Shown piece by piece: positions 5,752 to 6,144 of a DNA stretch of 6,144 nucleotides (the stretch's first letter is position 1; every line of letters starts with the position of its first letter). The position numbers were made by a program, and so were the translations under genes. The stretch comes from a bacterium (GTDB taxonomy: Bacteria; Bacillota; Clostridia; Oscillospirales; Acutalibacteraceae): the NCBI GenBank assembly GCA_020626545.1, contig JAHKZS010000152.1:1-6144 (forward strand), in the 5' to 3' direction. The notes beneath the pieces are model-generated. The model was given only the letters and a program-made list of their open reading frames with translations, searched no databases and was not told the DNA's origin.

Positions 5752-6144
5752 ATGAAAAGAACACTGAAACGTTCATGGCTGATATTTATTGTAGTTATAG
5801 CCTTTTTGGGCGGTTTGGGATTTCTCGTGTTTGAGACTATCTTAAACGCGGCTGACTGGGTAGACCAGCCCTATAACGGTCATATATCCGGTTCGGGCGG
5901 ACTGATTCAAGCGGGAAAAATTTCCGACAGAAACGGAAACGTACTCGCCGAAAGCGTCGACGGAAAACGTGTTTATCATTCTAACGCTCAGGTTAGACGA
6001 GCTCTCCTCCATGTAGTAGGCGACGATTCGCTGAATATTTCTACAGCTATACAAAGCCAGTTCCGTTCGGAGCTTACAGGCTACAGCTTTATCTGGGGGC
6101 TTGATATGCCCCAAAGTTTCCGTCACGGTCACGATATGGAGCTG
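5752..6144 (+). CDS. Class B penicillin-binding protein, N-terminal part only (cut by the right edge)
   Basis: The first 131 codons are present, open to the last base. A short basic start (MKRTLKRSW) leads into one membrane segment at about 9-27, giving a bitopic protein with its domain outside. After it come DWVDQPYNG (35-43) and AGKISDRNGNVLAES (54-68), the RG-I-DRNG-LA-S signature of the class B PBP N-terminal pedestal, then RRALLHVVGD (82-91) and an ISTAIQSQF region. The order resembles the PbpA-type PBPs paired with RodA in actinobacteria and many Clostridia. The transpeptidase domain with its SxxK, SxN and KTG motifs would lie beyond the window, so activity cannot be checked here. With the SEDS protein upstream it should cross-link the glycan strands that protein makes. 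Start fixed by AAAGGAG 7 nt upstream. Confidence 0.85.
   Translation, partial: MKRTLKRSWLIFIVVIAFLGGLGFLVFETILNAADWVDQPYNGHISGSGGLIQAGKISDRNGNVLAESVDGKRVYHSNAQVRRALLHVVGDDSLNISTAIQSQFRSELTGYSFIWGLDMPQSFRHGHDMEL

Noticed and set aside
5532..5834. Plus-strand open frame of 100 codons bridging the end of the FHA-SEDS gene and the PBP start
   Set aside because: It overlaps the conserved SEDS C-terminus (PLTGVTFPFISAGGSS) and the PBP start in another frame, and its product is rich in Arg and Ser without any motif.
5842..6132. Minus-strand open frame of 96 codons
   Set aside because: It lies opposite the PBP start, whose plus-strand frame shows a membrane segment and the DRNG signature. The minus frame has no recognisable domain.

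Overview
The window reads as chromosomal DNA of a Gram-positive, moderately AT-rich anaerobe, most likely a Clostridia member of the Ruminococcaceae/Oscillospiraceae kind. The reasons are strong AAGGAGG-type Shine-Dalgarno sites before nearly every gene, sigma-A-like promoters with 17 bp spacers, a CAP-domain exoprotein with Gram-positive-style signal peptide, FN3-bearing envelope enzymes, and a SEDS protein carrying an FHA domain next to a class B penicillin-binding protein. This assignment is inference; no rRNA or marker gene is present.

Layout from left to right. Bases 1-249 hold no secure gene. They contain two adjacent hairpins (14-56), a near-perfect 22 bp palindrome (76-97), a weakly supported minus-strand open frame leaving the left edge, and a good forward promoter (190-218). 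A secreted CAP-domain protein (250-1377, +) converges on a membrane-anchored polysaccharide deacetylase (1471-2910, -). The 93 bp between them hold two long perfect hairpins and a four-unit heptamer repeat, and look like a bidirectional terminator. Upstream of the deacetylase on the same strand is a GufA-like ZIP metal transporter (3023-3826, -). A 206 bp divergent intergenic region with a 10-bp-arm inverted repeat (3911-3934) separates it from a rightward operon: an FHA-SEDS (FtsW/RodA/SpoVE) fusion (4033-5712) and a class B penicillin-binding protein (5752 to beyond 6144) cut by the window edge.

How the genes fit together. Apart from the ZIP transporter, everything securely identified belongs to the cell envelope. 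The SEDS protein and class B PBP should form a glycosyltransferase-transpeptidase pair, with the N-terminal FHA domain as a probable phosphothreonine sensor on the cytoplasmic side. The deacetylase probably modifies peptidoglycan or another N-acetylated glycan outside the membrane, and both it and the CAP protein carry FN3-type modules. The ZIP transporter may supply the divalent metal that such deacetylases need, but that link rests only on gene order. Nothing here is a clear novel system; the FHA-SEDS fusion and the unexplained palindromes are the most rewarding places to look again.
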